Positions 30,573 through 36,917 of a stretch of DNA of 37,899 nucleotides are shown one piece after another. The position numbers and the translations under genes were made by a program. Within the stretch, counting starts at the first letter, position 1; the number at the start of each line of letters is the position of its first letter. Below the pieces are notes generated by a model that had not been told where the DNA came from, made no database searches, and saw only the letters and a list, made by a program, of their open reading frames with translations. The DNA comes from a virus. The stretch is taken from the IMG/VR virus record IMGVR_UViG_3300032893_000169, positions 1 to 37,899 of that record. One strand, 5' to 3'.

Positions 30573-31065
30573 ATACATCGCAATTATCACAGTCCTTCTT
30601 TCCAATGCGGTCTTCGCATACGCTGGCGATTTATTAATCTCAGCTGGAGTCGGTCAAAATATCCTTGATCGCAACGGCATTCCATTTGAGCGAGTGGGAT
30701 CTATCGGATACTGCTATGGTCTAGGGCCAGATCTCTTCATTAAACCGGAAGCAGGATATTTCGGCGCACTCGCTGGAGATGGACTCTCATCAGGATGGAT
30801 TACTTCAGTGATTGGCGTAAAAGCCACATCTCAAGTTGGTCCTCAGCTTCACATCGGACTTGGGCCTTCCTATCTCACGACTCCGGACAACATCAAACTC
30901 TCTGGCCATTTTCAGTTCACGCTGGAGGGCGGAATCGGGATGGTCGATTCGACAGGAAAAGTCTCCATAGGACTATCCTGGCACCACATTTCTGATGCCG
31001 GCATTGAGCAGCCGAACCTGGGCCGTGACTTCATCATGGTCGAATTGGGGATATTGAATCTATGA
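30562..31065 (+). CDS. PagL-like outer-membrane lipid A deacylase (acyloxyacyl hydrolase-like)
   Basis: A 167-residue precursor with a signal peptide ([23 protein letters not shown]) and alternating strands suited to a small 8-stranded outer-membrane barrel ([40 protein letters not shown]). The C-terminal [19 protein letters not shown] resembles the PagL H-x-S signature (His142, Ser144). The acid-residue spacing does not clearly match PagL. PagL removes an acyl chain from lipid A; a phage copy could change the host surface to block superinfection or aid lysis. Confidence 0.6.
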   Translation: MVYKYIAIITVLLSNAVFAYAGDLLISAGVGQNILDRNGIPFERVGSIGYCYGLGPDLFIKPEAGYFGALAGDGLSSGWITSVIGVKATSQVGPQLHIGLGPSYLTTPDNIKLSGHFQFTLEGGIGMVDSTGKVSIGLSWHHISDAGIEQPNLGRDFIMVELGILNL

Positions 31066-31577
31066 GCACTCCTGCAAGCAGAAATCAGATTCCGGACGAA
31101 TCAATCCTCGATATCAACGGTAAGCAAGCTTATCTTGGGAACGCCTATAAAGCGCCCACGGGTCTCGTGAACGGCAACACGATGACTGAGACACCGCTGA
31201 TTCTGATCCAAAACGGGACGGCCAATGCCCTTCCGACCGCAATTGCGGCGTTCATTCAGTCCATTAAGCTGGGATGTGATACCTCGACTGCGTTGGCGAC
31301 GTTCAAATTTTACACCGCATCAGCCAGCATCAGCAGCGGAAGCGCCATCACTCCGGTCAATGCGCGCCCGGCAAATGCCAATACCAGCGCCATGACGGTG
31401 ACGAAAGCGCCCACTGTGGGGACCAAAGGCACCTTGATTGATGAGATTTGGACGAACGGAACGGTCGTTCTGGATTCGGAGCTTCTTGTTCTTGATTCCG
31501 GCCAGTCTCTTCTCATTACGCAACAAGTCAGCGCCAGCGCCGACGTCCAGGCAACCCTGGGGTGGTATGAGCGATGA
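31062..31577 (+). CDS. Beta-rich structural protein, 171 aa
   Basis: ATG overlaps the previous stop (ATGA). The product ([40 protein letters not shown], then LGCDTSTALATFKFYTASAS) is rich in Ala/Thr/Ser and short strands with no signal peptide or membrane helix. It looks like a small fibre-associated or head-decoration protein; I do not recognise the family. It ends in an ATGA overlap with the endolysin. Confidence 0.65.
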   Translation: MSTPASRNQIPDESILDINGKQAYLGNAYKAPTGLVNGNTMTETPLILIQNGTANALPTAIAAFIQSIKLGCDTSTALATFKFYTASASISSGSAITPVNARPANANTSAMTVTKAPTVGTKGTLIDEIWTNGTVVLDSELLVLDSGQSLLITQQVSASADVQATLGWYER

Positions 31578-32008
31578 GACTTTCTCCTCTGGGCCTCAAG
31601 ATGCTCCAATCTCGCGAGTCTTGCCGCCTGGAAGCCTATCAGGACGACGCGGGCATATGGACTATTGGTTGGGGTTCAACCGGGCCAGGAATCGCGTCTG
31701 GAACGATTTGGACGCAAGCGCAGGCCGATCAGAATTTGATTTCAGCGATTGAGGCCATCGAACAATCCATTGCGTGCATGGTGACCATTCAGGTGAGTGA
31801 TGACGAATGGGATGCCCTTGTGTCCTTTGCCTACAATGAAGGACTCGGCGCGCTACATGATTCTCAGCTTCTCGCCGAACTCAACCGTGGAAATATTACA
31901 GAGGCGGCCAATCAAATGATGCATTGGGTCTTTGTGAAGGGTGAGCCTGACGATGGGCTCTACAAGAGGCGCAAATCGGAGCGCGCGCAATTCCTAGGAC
32001 GTCTGTAA
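31574..32008 (+). CDS. Endolysin, GH24 (T4-type) lysozyme
   Basis: The 144-residue protein has the GH24 active-site pattern: catalytic Glu in SRESCRLEAYQD, Asp in YQDDAG and Thr in IWTIGWGSTG, followed by the conserved WDALVSFAYNEGLGAL helix and the C-terminal GLYKRRKSERAQFLGRL. It hydrolyses beta-1,4 links of peptidoglycan at the end of infection. No signal-arrest helix is seen at the N-terminus, so it should need a holin. It opens the lysis cluster. Confidence 0.92.
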   Translation: MRLSPLGLKMLQSRESCRLEAYQDDAGIWTIGWGSTGPGIASGTIWTQAQADQNLISAIEAIEQSIACMVTIQVSDDEWDALVSFAYNEGLGALHDSQLLAELNRGNITEAANQMMHWVFVKGEPDDGLYKRRKSERAQFLGRL

Positions 32009-32022
32009 CGAAAGGAACGCTT

Positions 32023-32178
32023 ATGCAATGGATCATCGCTCATTTGACTCAGATCGGAACAGCGACGCTCACGCTCGCAGAATTGATTTCTCTTTTCCTG
32101 AAAAATGGAAACGGCACTATTGCTGGAATTATTACCGCTTTGCGTGATGTTGGCGCCAAAGACGTTGACGGCAAATGA
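32023..32178 (+). CDS. Small lysis-cluster protein, 51 aa
   Basis: ATG at 32023 follows AAAGGAACGCTT. The product reads MQWIIAHLTQIGTATLTLAE, LISLFLKNGNGTIAGIITAL and a charged tail, amphipathic to mildly hydrophobic. Its stop overlaps the next ATG (ATGA). Its place between endolysin and membrane proteins suggests a lysis-related role (small holin or antiholin), but it is not strongly transmembrane. Confidence 0.6.
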   Translation: MQWIIAHLTQIGTATLTLAELISLFLKNGNGTIAGIITALRDVGAKDVDGK

Positions 32179-32351
32179 CTGCCGCAGCCGCGCTCGCATT
32201 CCTGAAGTTCTTGATTACCTTCATCATAGGATGGTTTTCCCATTCAGGACTTGCCGCGCTCGCTAATTCTCAGGCCAAGAACGAAGCTGCAGAACAAAAA
32301 GCTCAGGATCCCGCTCAGGGAAATGATGTCTCTGATCTCGAGGACATATGA
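32175..32351 (+). CDS. Small membrane protein, holin or inner-membrane spanin candidate, 58 aa
   Basis: An N-terminal membrane helix (AFLKFLITFIIGWFSHSGLA) is followed by an Ala/Glu/Gln-rich acidic tail. It starts with an ATGA overlap and ends with another into the lipoprotein gene. Placement before a lipoprotein suggests it could be the inner-membrane partner of a two-component spanin, but the periplasmic part is short, so a holin role is equally possible. Confidence 0.6.
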   Translation: MTAAAALAFLKFLITFIIGWFSHSGLAALANSQAKNEAAEQKAQDPAQGNDVSDLEDI

Positions 32352-32620
32352 CCTTAAAACAAGGAATCATCCTTTTTTTTTCTCTTTCGCTTTGGGCTTG
32401 TGCTTCATTGAACCAGAGTCTCCCAAAGGTCACAGTCGAGCCCTGGATTGTAGTTCCCAGTTCAACTTTGAATCCTGCCTATCTCAGACATCACGACTCC
32501 AAGGGAGATCTGAAGCTCGACTTCGATCACGCCGGCGGATTCGTTTGCTATTCGCCCGACGATGATCTGATTTGGCGAAATCGCATGTCCGCCCTGGAGG
32601 CCATTCAGGCAAGCCCATGA
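32348..32620 (+). CDS. Lipoprotein, possible outer-membrane spanin, 90 aa
   Basis: The N-terminus MTLKQGIILFFSLSLWACAS is a lipoprotein signal with lipobox LWAC (Cys18). The mature 72 residues are polar with a conserved-looking GGFVCYSPDDDLIWRNRMSA segment. Lipoproteins in a lysis cassette are commonly o-spanins, which fuse inner and outer membranes. It lacks the proline richness typical of Rz1. Flanked by ATGA overlaps on both sides. Confidence 0.7.
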   Translation: MTLKQGIILFFSLSLWACASLNQSLPKVTVEPWIVVPSSTLNPAYLRHHDSKGDLKLDFDHAGGFVCYSPDDDLIWRNRMSALEAIQASP

Positions 32621-32808
32621 ATGACAATGCCAGAAATCTTATTGAAGTCTCTCTGGCTGTTCTCGGGATCACCGCAATTCCCATGGGTGTTTGGGTCGTT
32701 TCGACTATGTTCAAGATCAAGCAGGACATCGCAGTACTTGAAGAACGAATGAACACTCGGTTTGACAACATCAAGTCGATGCTCGCGGAACGGCGTCCCC
32801 GTAGTTGA
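32617..32808 (+). CDS. Membrane protein with C-terminal coiled coil, holin/spanin candidate, 63 aa
   Basis: Start at 32617 (MNDNARN) with an ATGA overlap. A single membrane segment VSLAVLGITAIPMGVWVVST is followed by a coiled coil KIKQDIAVLEERMNTRFDNI and a basic end. The topology suits a type-II membrane holin-like or i-spanin protein. It is the last gene of the late plus-strand block; the structured non-coding stretch follows directly. Confidence 0.65.
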   Translation: MNDNARNLIEVSLAVLGITAIPMGVWVVSTMFKIKQDIAVLEERMNTRFDNIKSMLAERRPRS

Positions 32809-32810
32809 AA

Positions 32811-33310
32811 TGTGCCCGAGCAGTGGACGCACGTATGCTAAAGAGATGGCCGATTTCTTGCTTCTGACTTCTTGAGGGATTCATCCCTTTTGACTACGTT
32901 ACTTCTTCCAGTGCTCTGAGACGGCAAAGCGATGAATCCACTCTCAGCCCGAGACGGGTTGCTAGTCCGTCGTTCTATTACCCTGGATTTAACCAGAGGG
33001 GTCCGTCTAACTGGATGACTGAAACGTGCCCTCACAGCGGCGCGCCGTCATGCTTCCCGATCTTCCGCGGCGAGTTTGCCCGGTCGTATGCTACAGGATC
33101 GCTCCTGGAGGCTGTTTAGGCCCACGCGCGTATTGGCAAAGGCTCGCCACGCGCGATGTACGTTTTCGAGAAAAACGCTTTGATTCATCAAAAAATGGCT
33201 TGATTTGTCCGCTAAAATTACGGATAAAGGCGTCATTCTTGTTTGATGAATCCATGCAGGAATACCTCGAAGCCGGTCGCATTTCAATATGCGCCGGCTT
33301 TTTTATTTTG
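32811..33310 (+). ncRNA. Candidate large structured non-coding RNA
   Basis: No credible gene on either strand. Helices seen: AGGGA/TCCCT (32875-32888), CTGAGA/TCTCAG (32916-32947), CCCG/CGGG (32948-32958), CCCTGG with CCAGaGGG (32981-33000), CAGGA-TCGC-TCCTG (33094-33107), CGCGCGT/ACGCGCG with an inner GGC/GCC (33125-33155) and CGTTTT/AAAACG (33161-33177). A long arm has perfect GATTCATCAAA/TTTGATGAATC (33182-33252) enclosing AATG/CATT and an 8-bp TTTGTCCG/CGGATAAA helix. It ends in a strong terminator. Size and phage setting recall ROOL and GOLLD RNAs, but no sequence match is claimed. Confidence 0.6.
33272..33310 (+). terminator. Strong intrinsic terminator ending the late block/ncRNA
   Basis: GCCGG-T-CGCAT, loop TTCAAT, ATGCG-CCGGC (to 33298), then TTTTTTATTTTG. 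This is a 10-bp stem with a single bulged T and an excellent U-tract. It separates rightward transcription from the convergent minus-strand genes, whose nearest stop is at 33345. Confidence 0.92.
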
Positions 33311-33344
33311 CACAATGCGCGCGATAACGCGGACGCACGGAGTC

Positions 33345-33509
33345 CTATTTGATGCGGCGTCGGTTCTTGACCTTAAGACACTTCGGACAAGGATCCCAAA
33401 TTTCATCAGTCCAATTGCCGCTGGGCCGATAGAAGCCATGTTTGGGGCATTCGAGAGAACCGGAAAGTTTAAACCAAAAACGTTTGAAAAATGCGGTGAA
33501 TAGATTCAC
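33345..33509 (-). CDS. Small zinc-ribbon-like protein, 54 aa
   Basis: GTG at 33509 overlaps the stop of the upstream gene (GTGA). The product has a basic aromatic N-terminus (FFKRFWFKL) and a probable metal site: LECPKHGFYRPSGNWTDEIW, then DPCPKCLKVKNRRRIK, i.e. C-x2-H...C-x2-C. Small proteins of this form are frequent in phage accessory regions. Function unknown. Confidence 0.7.
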   Translation of the reverse strand: MNLFTAFFKRFWFKLSGSLECPKHGFYRPSGNWTDEIWDPCPKCLKVKNRRRIK

Positions 33510-33814
33510 TCGTCGTTAGACTTGTCCAATGAAGATTTTACTGTCTTCGTTCGCTTCGGCTTTTTCAATTTATAGCACCCAACATAACGGCCACGAAATA
33601 ATGCATAGCCCCGCCAATCTGGCGCCCAAATATCATGTTGCAGCCGGAGGCGCCATTTGCGCGTGTGATGTTTGGCTTTGAAATAAAAGGCAAAGTCTTT
33701 TCCGAGAACAACAAATGTTTGCGGACTAACGATTATCGCATTTCCACGAAAGCGGGGAATATCCATTTTCATCTCAAGCGCAATCGGGCTGTCTATACCG
33801 GACGGCTTTGTCAT
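33506..33814 (-). CDS. Hypothetical protein, 102 aa
   Basis: CCAGGTAAGACG precedes the ATG. The protein is basic and beta-rich (GNAIIVSPQTFVVLGKDFAF, YFKAKHHTRKWRLRLQHDIW) with a lysine-rich tail ending SSLDKSNDE. The tail's stop is coupled to the zinc-ribbon gene. No family recognised; a small nucleic-acid-binding role is possible from its charge. Confidence 0.6.
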   Translation of the reverse strand: MTKPSGIDSPIALEMKMDIPRFRGNAIIVSPQTFVVLGKDFAFYFKAKHHTRKWRLRLQHDIWAPDWRGYALFRGRYVGCYKLKKPKRTKTVKSSLDKSNDE

Positions 33815-33827
33815 CGTCTTACCTGGA

Positions 33828-34016
33828 CTATTCTATACCGCAGCGCCGTTTCAGACCTTCATAAAGGGCATCCACGACCGCGCGGGCTTCCTGTCGCTGT
33901 TTTAGGCGACGAAGATACTTTTTTCTGGCTCGTCCCTTTTTTGCGCCGGCTCCGCGAAGCGGACGCGCCGCATAGGGAAGTTTGCCAACAAATCGGATCA
34001 AGAAACTACCTCGCAC
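33828..34016 (-). CDS. Hypothetical basic protein, 62 aa (weakly supported)
   Basis: A GTG-started frame three bases after the stop of the next upstream gene gives a very basic product (GAGAKKGRARKKYLRRLKQR) with a helical end QEARAVVDALYEGLKRR. The close spacing and coding-like composition support it; the ribosome site is poor. It may be a small DNA- or RNA-binding peptide. Confidence 0.45.
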   Translation of the reverse strand: MRGSFLIRFVGKLPYAARPLRGAGAKKGRARKKYLRRLKQRQEARAVVDALYEGLKRRCGIE

Positions 34017-34019
34017 GTA

Positions 34020-34394
34020 TTATCTTGAAACGGTTATTTCGGCTTCGGGATGTTCCTCACAAGCCCTCAGATATTCTTCCACCCAAGGGACAAAGTGCTC
34101 GTATAGGCCCCATCCGTTCGGCGCATTGAACGCCCTGAACTTCTCTGGGTCGGCCTTCATTGCAGCGAGCCCTTTGCGCAGCGGTTCGATGAGGTCTACT
34201 GCCTTTCTAATCTTCAGTTCCTCGGGGCGCCATAGATGCTGATAAATGCCCGCAGCATCCGCCATCTTGACCAAGTTGTGTGTGATATTGGACGAATAAA
34301 GATAGTCCAGCGGAGCTTTACCACTACCGCCGCATTCTCGGCATGGCCCGGGGTCAGTTCCTTCGGGCGGATAGAGATATACGTCTAAACTCAT
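34020..34394 (-). CDS. Conserved phage protein (MSLDVYL family), 124 aa
   Basis: Start at 34394 after AAGAAGGGATTATTGT. The opening MSLDVYLYPPEG, the core LYSSNITHNLVKMADAAGIY, LWRPEEL and LIEPLRKGLAAMKADPEKFR, and NGWGLYEHFVPWVEEYLRAC match a widespread phage protein family I recognise, of unknown function. A CRECGGSG zinc-knuckle-like segment is present at about residues 18-25. The upstream-extended frame (to 34508) overlaps the next gene and is not needed. Confidence 0.8.
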   Translation of the reverse strand: MSLDVYLYPPEGTDPGPCRECGGSGKAPLDYLYSSNITHNLVKMADAAGIYQHLWRPEELKIRKAVDLIEPLRKGLAAMKADPEKFRAFNAPNGWGLYEHFVPWVEEYLRACEEHPEAEITVSR

Positions 34395-34414
34395 ACAATA
34401 ATCCCTTCTTAGGC

Positions 34415-34756
34415 TTATTCCGCTGGCTCGTAAGTCACGGCGAAAATGTGCGGCCTGCAGGGGTAGCGTTCGCCAGCAATGCCGGTAATTACCCAGTCGC
34501 CGGGGCATACCCGGTGCCCATCCTCAAGCGTGTCGATAAACCCGTGGTCGTGCATAATCTCGCCGCACTGGTCGCACTTCTGGTAGTCGGTCACGTTAGG
34601 GTGGCGGAAGTACCGAACCACCTTTCCCTCGCGCGGCTCCTTTGGAGTCTCGCCCGTGTCCTCGAATGGCCGGAACGTGTCGTCTTCCGGGTGGTCGCCA
34701 TTCTTGAACCATTGGACCGCCTCGATGATTACAGGCTTCTTTCTATACTTTGCCAT
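34415..34756 (-). CDS. Conserved phage protein (PGDWVITG family), 113 aa
   Basis: The product begins MAKYRKKPVIIEAVQW and ends PGDWVITGIAGERYPCRPHI, FAVTYEPAE, a signature of a common small phage/prophage protein family of unknown role. A middle insertion carries CDQCGEIMHDHGF, a likely zinc site. GGAGAGTGAA precedes the ATG. It lies in the accessory minus-strand block. Confidence 0.85.
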   Translation of the reverse strand: MAKYRKKPVIIEAVQWFKNGDHPEDDTFRPFEDTGETPKEPREGKVVRYFRHPNVTDYQKCDQCGEIMHDHGFIDTLEDGHRVCPGDWVITGIAGERYPCRPHIFAVTYEPAE

Positions 34757-34790
34757 TTCACTCTCCTTTGTCTGTTGCCCGCCAGGTTAA

Positions 34791-34946
34791 TCACGGCAGC
34801 CTATCGAGCCGGCCATAAATATCGCTCAGGTCCACGGAAATCTGCACCAGAAGCCTCGCTATGATGCGGAAAATCTCCAGGTTCGTCTCCTCGTCCTTGC
34901 ACGCCTCGATAGCATCGTGTTGTTCTTCTACCCAACTTTTAGCCAT
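34791..34946 (-). CDS. Small hypothetical helical protein, 51 aa
   Basis: ATG at 34946 with CGGAGTGAAC upstream. The product is helical and acidic (MAKSWVEEQHDAIEACKDEE, TNLEIFRIIARLLVQISVDL, SDIYGRLDRLP). Codon and amino-acid composition look genuine. No family recognised; it sits between the PGDWVITG protein and a 41-aa protein. Confidence 0.6.
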   Translation of the reverse strand: MAKSWVEEQHDAIEACKDEETNLEIFRIIARLLVQISVDLSDIYGRLDRLP

Positions 34947-34967
34947 GTTCACTCCGATAAGTAACTG

Positions 34968-35093
34968 CTAGGCAACCGCTCGCCAAGTGAGTTTGCCTGT
35001 TTCCGCGTTCATGTATAGGTTCTGCCGCTCTAAGCGGAATCGCCTGAGGTTGAACACCAATCTGTCAAAAACGTCGAATCTCCAAAGTGTCAT
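34968..35093 (-). CDS. Small hypothetical protein, 41 aa
   Basis: ATG at 35093 overlaps the stop of the upstream gene (ATGA). The product MTLWRFDVFDRLVFNLRRFR, LERQNLYMNAETGKLTWRAV A is basic and aromatic. Supported by coupling; no function proposed. Confidence 0.55.
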   Translation of the reverse strand: MTLWRFDVFDRLVFNLRRFRLERQNLYMNAETGKLTWRAVA

Positions 35094-35437
35094 TTCTTGG
35101 TCTCTTTCTTCTCTTCTTGGCGCTTCACCCATTCATCGTACGGAATAGCCTCAAGCCCACACGGACAGAAAACCGGACCGTTATAGAGAATCATCCCGTG
35201 GTCTATCCCACACTGCCACACCCGCATTTTGTCGAGCTGGTATAGTGGGTACTTCTTTGAATCGTCGTCTTGCTTCATAAGCGTTCTAGATGACTTTCGT
35301 CGAATCCAGTCGCCGCCGGGCCCAATCTCGAACCGCTTGCCGACATAGGCTCCGATGAGCTTACCGAGCCCGATACCGACCATCGCCAAAAGACCCCACT
35401 TCACCCATCCACCATCCCATAGAACAAAACTTTCCAT
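35090..35437 (-). CDS. Membrane-anchored hypothetical protein with Cys pair, 115 aa
   Basis: One membrane helix near the N-terminus (GLLAMVGIGLGKLIGAYVG) is followed by a soluble part with QCGIDHGMILYNGPVFCPCG, a possible metal-binding site, and a highly charged Lys/Glu tail. GGGAGACTGAA precedes the start. Function unknown. Confidence 0.65.
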   Translation of the reverse strand: MESFVLWDGGWVKWGLLAMVGIGLGKLIGAYVGKRFEIGPGGDWIRRKSSRTLMKQDDDSKKYPLYQLDKMRVWQCGIDHGMILYNGPVFCPCGLEAIPYDEWVKRQEEKKETKK

Positions 35438-35462
35438 TTCAGTCTCCCTTGTCGGTTGCGCG

Positions 35463-35720
35463 TCAGGTAGATGCCATCAGAAATCCAAGACAAAACGCTT
35501 TCCGAGCAAGCGGAGTATCAAGGTGAACGCGCACATCTTTACCCATCTTGTTGTATTCCAGTTCCACGGCTTTTACCCATGCGGCGCGAGCAGGGGTTGC
35601 CATCGGTCCCCTGTCTTCATCGAAGAACTTTGCTTGTCCATGGCGCTCAAAAAATTCACGTTCTCTTTTGTGGGACTCTTCTAAAGCTGTCATCATTTCG
35701 GGTGTAATTTTCATATTCAT
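35463..35720 (-). CDS. Hypothetical helical protein, 85 aa
   Basis: ATG at 35720 with GAAAGGAGTGTGAGCG upstream, a strong ribosome site. The product (MKITPEMMTALEESHKRERE, FFERHGQAKFFDEDRGPMAT, PARAAWVKAVELEYNKMGKD) is mostly charged helix. It is preceded by a 260-base structured gap that may be its leader. No family recognised. Confidence 0.65.
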   Translation of the reverse strand: MNMKITPEMMTALEESHKREREFFERHGQAKFFDEDRGPMATPARAAWVKAVELEYNKMGKDVRVHLDTPLARKAFCLGFLMAST

Positions 35721-35981
35721 CGCTCACACTCCTTTCACATAAATATTTGACTAGCAGTCACCCAACCACTCATGAGGCGGACTCCCGTACGTGTGGCCCT
35801 ACCGCTCAAAGTTAGGTTGCACTGGCTTTTAAAACGGTCCCAATGGGTAAGCCCACCCGATTGTTCGCCCGCCGTTCCGGGGGAGCCATCACCGACAGGG
35901 CTCGGTGGACTCGATGCTGGTTCGGGGATTTCGCCCCTAGCTACCCTGTGCATGACACTTTTAATCTCCTTTGTCGTAAGC
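35721..35981 (-). other. 260-base gap with structured minus-strand leader candidate
   Basis: No credible gene; a 72-codon minus frame (35735-35953) has implausible composition. On the minus strand are GGGG-CGAAAT-CCCC, CACCG-agccctgt-CGGTG whose loop CCCTG is complementary to an upstream CAGGG (possible pseudoknot), GGGT/ACCC and GAGCGG with CCGCCTC. AAAGGAG followed by a GTG and five codons lies at its 5' end. It may be a regulatory leader for the gene at 35463-35720 or a small RNA. Confidence 0.4.
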
Positions 35982-36200
35982 CTATTGGGACTCTTCTATC
36001 TGACCAAGCAGAAAGCTGAGTCGATTAATGGCCTCGGTAATGATTGTGTCTTGCGCTTCAAGCCCCTTATTCTTGTCTTCCATGTATCGCTCCAGTTCAT
36101 AACAGGTAATAGCGATGCGCTCTCGGGCCAACCCGGTGAGGTCTTTATGCTTGGCTCGCAAGGCCGCGAGCATTCCGGCTATCCTTGTTCGCTCATCCAT
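35982..36200 (-). CDS. Hypothetical helical protein, 72 aa
   Basis: ATG overlaps the end of the upstream gene, with GAAGGAGCCTGAAG in front. The product (MDERTRIAGMLAALRAKHKD, LTGLARERIAITCYELERYM, EDKNKGLEAQDTIITEAINR) is charged and helical, likely an oligomeric helical bundle. No family recognised. Confidence 0.65.
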   Translation of the reverse strand: MDERTRIAGMLAALRAKHKDLTGLARERIAITCYELERYMEDKNKGLEAQDTIITEAINRLSFLLGQIEESQ

Positions 36201-36654
36201 CTTCAGGCTCCTTCGTGGCTAATGCCGCTTCCCACAACTGCTTGGGTTCTAACGGCGCTTTGTCTGCTCTCTTACGGCTTGGCCTAGACCACGAACCGCC
36301 TCCAGTCACCTTCACAAATTTCCATCCCGCAGCCTTCAGCGACGTTCCCGGTTCGGACTCAAGGATGTAGGTGATAATCCGCTTGTACCCCATCGCCATA
36401 GCCGCCCTGCGAACCGCCGCATATAGGAAACTACAGACGTTTTTCGTCCCGTTGGTACAGAGCCGAGTCACTTCAGCGGTCCAACCGTCGTCACTCATCC
36501 TGGCGACCGGGCGGGATACCACGGCTACACCAACGAGCTCGCCATCCTTCATGGCCCCGATGCCAAACTTCCAGCCCACGGGCGGCTTATGGTGCCTGTG
36601 ATACTTGGCGATGTATTCTTTCGCCTGTGCAAAGGTGAGGGGTACGGCTTCCAT
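36193..36654 (-). CDS. XF1762-family (GNAT-like) protein, 153 aa
   Basis: Recognisable motifs of the XF1762 phage/prophage family: AKEYIAKYHRHHKPPVGWKF, GIGAMKDGELVGVAVVSRPV, WTAEVTRLCTNGTKNVCSFL, YAAVRRAAMAMGYKRIITYI, LESEPGTSLKAAGWKFV and GGGSWSRPSRKRADKAPLEP. The fold resembles GNAT acyltransferases; the substrate is unknown. Common as a phage accessory gene. It ends overlapping the next gene. Confidence 0.88.
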   Translation of the reverse strand: MEAVPLTFAQAKEYIAKYHRHHKPPVGWKFGIGAMKDGELVGVAVVSRPVARMSDDGWTAEVTRLCTNGTKNVCSFLYAAVRRAAMAMGYKRIITYILESEPGTSLKAAGWKFVKVTGGGSWSRPSRKRADKAPLEPKQLWEAALATKEPEDG

Positions 36655-36656
36655 GC

Positions 36657-36917
36657 TTAAGACTCCTCTCCAGCTTTTTCTGTATTCAAACGCTTCTCCG
36701 CAGTTTCGCCATGGCTGGACACTTCTCGGATTTCGTAAACGGTTTTTCCGCTCACCTGGCTTGTCGGGTCCTTATTTTCGAGCACAGCCGTTCCCGTTTC
36801 CAACAAGCTCCGCGCCTGCGCCTTCAGGTCTGGGTGCTGCGCCAGCCGCTCGATATACCAAGCAAGCCAAGGCCCATCGATGTTGCTGTATGTGGTCGTC
36901 ACAACCAGCGCTTTCAT
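36657..36917 (-). CDS. Hypothetical protein, 86 aa
   Basis: ATG at 36917 overlaps the end of the Dam-type gene. The product (MKALVVTTTYSNIDGPWLAW, YIERLAQHPDLKAQARSLLE, then an acidic tail) has a beta-start and helical middle. No family recognised. Confidence 0.6.
   Translation of the reverse strand: MKALVVTTTYSNIDGPWLAWYIERLAQHPDLKAQARSLLETGTAVLENKDPTSQVSGKTVYEIREVSSHGETAEKRLNTEKAGEES

Noticed and set aside
31574-32008. Signal-anchor endolysin
   Set aside because: The N-terminus (MRLSPLGLKMLQSRESCRLE) is not a membrane helix, so a holin-dependent enzyme is more likely.
33204-33230. TACGGATAAAGG on plus (CCTTTATCCGTA on minus) as a fifth copy of the late element
   Set aside because: It shares only about ten bases, is on the other strand and is explained by the 8-bp helix in the RNA candidate.
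33026-33352. 108-codon plus-strand frame in the structured stretch
   Set aside because: It runs through the terminator hairpin and U-tract, lacks a ribosome site and has no coding-like composition.
35735-35953. 72-codon minus-strand frame
   Set aside because: Composition is implausible, it runs through several hairpins and the ribosome site upstream is badly spaced for its ATG.
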